This document shows positions 61,905-64,000 of a stretch of 64,000 nucleotides of DNA, one piece after another. The position numbers were made by a program, and so were the translations under genes. The stretch lies in contig NZ_CP010054.1 of assembly GCF_000801315.1 (NCBI RefSeq), forward strand, positions 3,472,001-3,536,000, given 5' to 3'. Position 1 is the stretch's first letter, and the number at the start of each line of letters is the position of its first letter. Origin of the DNA: Hymenobacter sp. DG25B (lineage in GTDB: Bacteria > Bacteroidota > Bacteroidia > Cytophagales > Hymenobacteraceae). The notes under the pieces were generated by a model. It searched no databases. It was not told the DNA's origin and saw nothing but the letters and a program-made list of their open reading frames with translations.

Positions 61905-62975
61905 ATGGACCTCTCATCACGCTCAATTGCCATCATCATTGCCCTGCTGGTGGGGGGCGTGCTCACTGCCTTTGCCTGGATTGCGCCCACCCTACCTTTT
62001 CGGGAGGCATTTCTGGGTGCCGGCATTACGGTAGCGGCCTGCTTTCTGCTGGTGTATCTATCGTTTGAAGCCCTGATTTTCCGAGAAGTCAACAACATCT
62101 ACGCCGGGCTGGAGCTCATTAAGCGCAAGGAATTCCGCCGCCTCTCCAACAAATTCCTGTTCCGGCCGGAGCCGCTGAAGCGCATGCGGGACGAAATTCT
62201 GCAGATGGCCGAGCGCAAGCAGCGCGAAATTGATGAGTTGCGCCGCCTGCAGGAGCTCCGCCGGGAGTTTCTGGCCGATGTATCGCACGAGCTGAAAACC
62301 CCCATTTTCGCGGCCCAGGGCTTTGTGCACACTGTGCTGGAAGAAGGCAGCGAGATGGACGAGTTCATCCGGGACAAGTTTCTGCGCAAAGCAGCCAATA
62401 GCCTGGATGCTTTGGATGGCCTGGTACAGGACCTCGTCACTATTTCGCAGCTGGAAAAAGGCGTTATTCGGATGCGCCGCAAGGTGTTTGATGTAGTAGA
62501 GCTGGTACAGGAGCTATTTGAGTTGCTGGAGCAGAAAGCCGCCGAGCGGCATGTGCGCCTGGAACTGTTTCCGCCCATTACTCCACCGGGCGGCCTGCGC
62601 GTGCTCGCCGACCGCAACCGCATCCGGCAGGTGCTCATCAACCTGATTGATAACGCCATAAAGCACGGCCGGGAGGGCGGGCACGTGGTAGTGAGCCTGC
62701 ACGAAAGCGGTAAAAATGTACGCCTGGAAGTGCGCGACGACGGCGCCGGCATCCCCAAAGAGCACCAGCACCGCATTTTTGAGCGCTTCTACCGCATTGA
62801 TAAAAGCCGCTCCCGCGACTCCGGCGGCTCCGGCCTGGGGCTGGCCATCAGCAAGCACATTGTGGAGGCACACAAGTCCAGCATTCGGGTGCACAGCGAG
62901 GTGGGCCAGGGCACAGCGCTGGAGTTTAAGCTGCCCAAGCCCCGGAAAGCCGCCGCCCTGCAAAAGGAGGAGTAA
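61905..62975 (+). CDS. Sensor histidine kinase (PhoR-like)
   Basis: This 356-residue kinase has two N-terminal membrane helices (SIAIIIALLVGGVLTAFAW and FLGAGITVAACFLLVYLSF), a short coiled linker rich in Arg and Lys, and the catalytic core: H box FLADVSHELKTPIFAAQGFV with phospho-His, N box LINLIDNAIKHGREG, G1 DDGAGIPKEHQHRIFERFYR, and G2 SGGSGLGLAISKHIVEAHKS. The start at ATG 61905 puts the first helix near the N-terminus; TTG starts upstream are possible. It would pair with the response regulator just upstream. Confidence 0.95.
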   Translation: MDLSSRSIAIIIALLVGGVLTAFAWIAPTLPFREAFLGAGITVAACFLLVYLSFEALIFREVNNIYAGLELIKRKEFRRLSNKFLFRPEPLKRMRDEILQMAERKQREIDELRRLQELRREFLADVSHELKTPIFAAQGFVHTVLEEGSEMDEFIRDKFLRKAANSLDALDGLVQDLVTISQLEKGVIRMRRKVFDVVELVQELFELLEQKAAERHVRLELFPPITPPGGLRVLADRNRIRQVLINLIDNAIKHGREGGHVVVSLHESGKNVRLEVRDDGAGIPKEHQHRIFERFYRIDKSRSRDSGGSGLGLAISKHIVEAHKSSIRVHSEVGQGTALEFKLPKPRKAAALQKEE

Positions 62976-63019
62976 GGAATACCCGTGGCCAGCACGGTAG
63001 GGCTTCGCGAACATTGCCG

Positions 63020-63027
63020 TACCTTTG
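63020..63027 (+). promoter_or_regulatory. -7 promoter box of the RluA-type gene
   Basis: TACCTTTG matches TAnnTTTG exactly, 9 bases before the ATG at 63037, implying a very short leader. Confidence 0.5.
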
Positions 63028-63036
63028 GGGCCTGTT

Positions 63037-63750
63037 ATGAAGCTACCCAATTTCAAGGATCTGATTTTGTTTGAGGACGAGGACTTCGTCGTCATCAACA
63101 AACCCCCGTTTTTAGCCACGCTGGATGAGCGGTTTGGCGGCGCCCCCAACATCCTGCGCCTGGCGCGCGAGGTGTACGACGATGTGCAGGCCTGCCACCG
63201 CCTCGACAAGGAAACCAGCGGCGCGCTGGCCCTGGCCAAAAACCCCGAAGCCTACCGCCACCTGGCCATGCAGTTTGAAAACCGCGAGGTGAAAAAGGTG
63301 TACCATGCCGTGGCCTGGGGCGTGCACCAGTACGATGGCCTGCGCGTAGACCGCAGCATTGAAACCACCACCAAAGGCAAAGCCCGGCTGGCCTTTAAGG
63401 GCAAGCCCGCCGTTACGCTGGTGCGCACCCTGGAAACCTTTGCCCGCCACACCCTGCTGGAGTGCCAGCCCATTACGGGCCGCATGCACCAAATCCGCTT
63501 GCACCTGATGTACCTGCAGGCCCCCATTGTGGGCGATACCATGTACGGCGGCGACGACTTCTATCTTTCCTCCCTCAAGAAGAAATTCAACATGAAGGAA
63601 GGCGAGGAAGAGCAGCCCTTTATCAAGCGCTTTGCCCTGCATGCCGCTAACCTCACGTTTGCCCGCCTCAACGGGGAAAGCATCACGGTGGAAGCCCCCT
63701 ACCCCAAAGACTTCCGCGTGCTGGTGGATACCATGCGGCAGTACGCTTAA
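63037..63750 (+). CDS. RluA family RNA pseudouridine synthase
   Basis: This 237-residue enzyme isomerises uridine to pseudouridine in rRNA or tRNA. The N-terminus has ILFEDEDFVVINKPPFLATL; the catalytic Asp lies in CHRLDKETSGALALAKNPEA; YHAVAWGVHQY and CQPITGRMHQIRLHLMYLQA follow, then PIVGDTMYGG. No S4 domain is present, as in some short RluA members. The start at 63037 is supported by a promoter box that lies inside any longer reading. The exact RNA target cannot be told. Confidence 0.94.
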   Translation: MKLPNFKDLILFEDEDFVVINKPPFLATLDERFGGAPNILRLAREVYDDVQACHRLDKETSGALALAKNPEAYRHLAMQFENREVKKVYHAVAWGVHQYDGLRVDRSIETTTKGKARLAFKGKPAVTLVRTLETFARHTLLECQPITGRMHQIRLHLMYLQAPIVGDTMYGGDDFYLSSLKKKFNMKEGEEEQPFIKRFALHAANLTFARLNGESITVEAPYPKDFRVLVDTMRQYA

Positions 63751-63817
63751 GCTGCTACCAGACCTCCTTTCTATTTTTACCCGCTAGCTGATTAGTCGGG
63801 AGCCTATTTTTCGTGTT

Positions 63818-64000
63818 ATGCGGCTACGCGCTGGGTATTGGGTATTGGCCTTGTTTGTGCTGGCAGACCTGGTTTACTCCTTTATACAGAACTACCAGCT
63901 GCCCCTGGATGGCGACTTAGCCGCCATTGTGATGCCCGGCCCGGGCTATGCCCGCGTGCTGCAGGACCCATTTGGCTGGGCCGCCTTCACGCAGAACGCC
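63818..64000 (+). CDS. N-terminal part of a predicted membrane protein, cut by the window edge
   Basis: About 61 codons are visible from ATG 63818. The start (MRLRAGYWVLALFVLADLVY) is basic then hydrophobic, so a signal anchor or first membrane helix is likely. It is followed by YQLPLDGDLAAIVMPGPGYA and VLQDPFGWAAF. I recognise no family from this fragment. The frame continues past position 64000. Confidence 0.65.
   Translation, partial: MRLRAGYWVLALFVLADLVYSFIQNYQLPLDGDLAAIVMPGPGYARVLQDPFGWAAFTQNA

Overview
The window is chromosomal DNA from a GC-rich (roughly 58-60%) member of the Bacteroidota, most likely Hymenobacter or a close relative in the Hymenobacteraceae. The evidence is the fused SecDF, the Bacteroidetes-type alternative GlmU, Bacteroidota-typical families (DUF5777, DUF4268, BatD, TonB receptors with a carboxypeptidase-like N-domain) and at least twelve exact copies of the Bacteroidota -7 promoter box TAnnTTTG. 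I found no tRNA, rRNA, insertion sequence, prophage or CRISPR array. The genus is inferred.

Layout. 0-9 kb is mostly housekeeping on the minus strand: a truncated helix-hairpin-helix protein, an RmlD-like reductase, a cyclophilin, hemC, the DNA polymerase III delta' subunit, alternative glmU and ribosomal protein L31, followed by rdgB and uridine kinase on the plus strand. 9.7-12.7 kb is secDF. 12.9-17.4 kb is an ECF sigma factor overlapping a gene that fuses an inner-membrane anchor to an outer-membrane beta-barrel (a dual-membrane-spanning anti-sigma candidate), followed by envelope proteins: a c-type cytochrome lipoprotein, YceI, a DUF5777 barrel and a CHRD lipoprotein. 17.4-21 kb holds nfu, aroC and batD. 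21.2-24.6 kb is a tandem array of four exported ferritin-like proteins arranged as two A-B pairs. 25-34.5 kb is mixed: queG, acetyltransferases, DoxX, a low-GC ydcF, ruvB, an orphan gene bracketed by palindromic REP-like repeats, HIRAN and DUF4268 proteins, and a glutaryl-CoA-type dehydrogenase. 34.6-42.2 kb has an APC permease, a TonB-dependent receptor under a TPP riboswitch, and a pnuC-kinase pair. 42.3-47 kb has a rhodanese, hrpB and guaB. 47-50 kb is a SpoIIE phosphatase / STAS / HATPase partner-switching module. 50-55.6 kb has two envelope peptidyl-prolyl isomerases and moxR. 55.7-64 kb has recA, DUF3108, a PhoB/PhoR-like two-component pair, an RluA pseudouridine synthase and a gene cut by the right edge.

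How the genes fit together. Most of the cell-envelope content can be grouped as export (SecDF), outer-membrane protein folding (two parvulin-type chaperones), envelope sensing (ECF sigma plus Dma-like anti-sigma, SpoIIE partner switch, PhoBR-like pair) and nutrient entry (thiamine-regulated TonB receptor, PnuC). The strongest candidates for less-described biology are the dual-membrane anti-sigma linked to a periplasmic redox cluster, the four-gene exported ferritin-like array, and the parvulin protein with an embedded degenerate OmpA-like domain. Strong stem-loop terminators close most transcription units, so operon limits are fairly clear.
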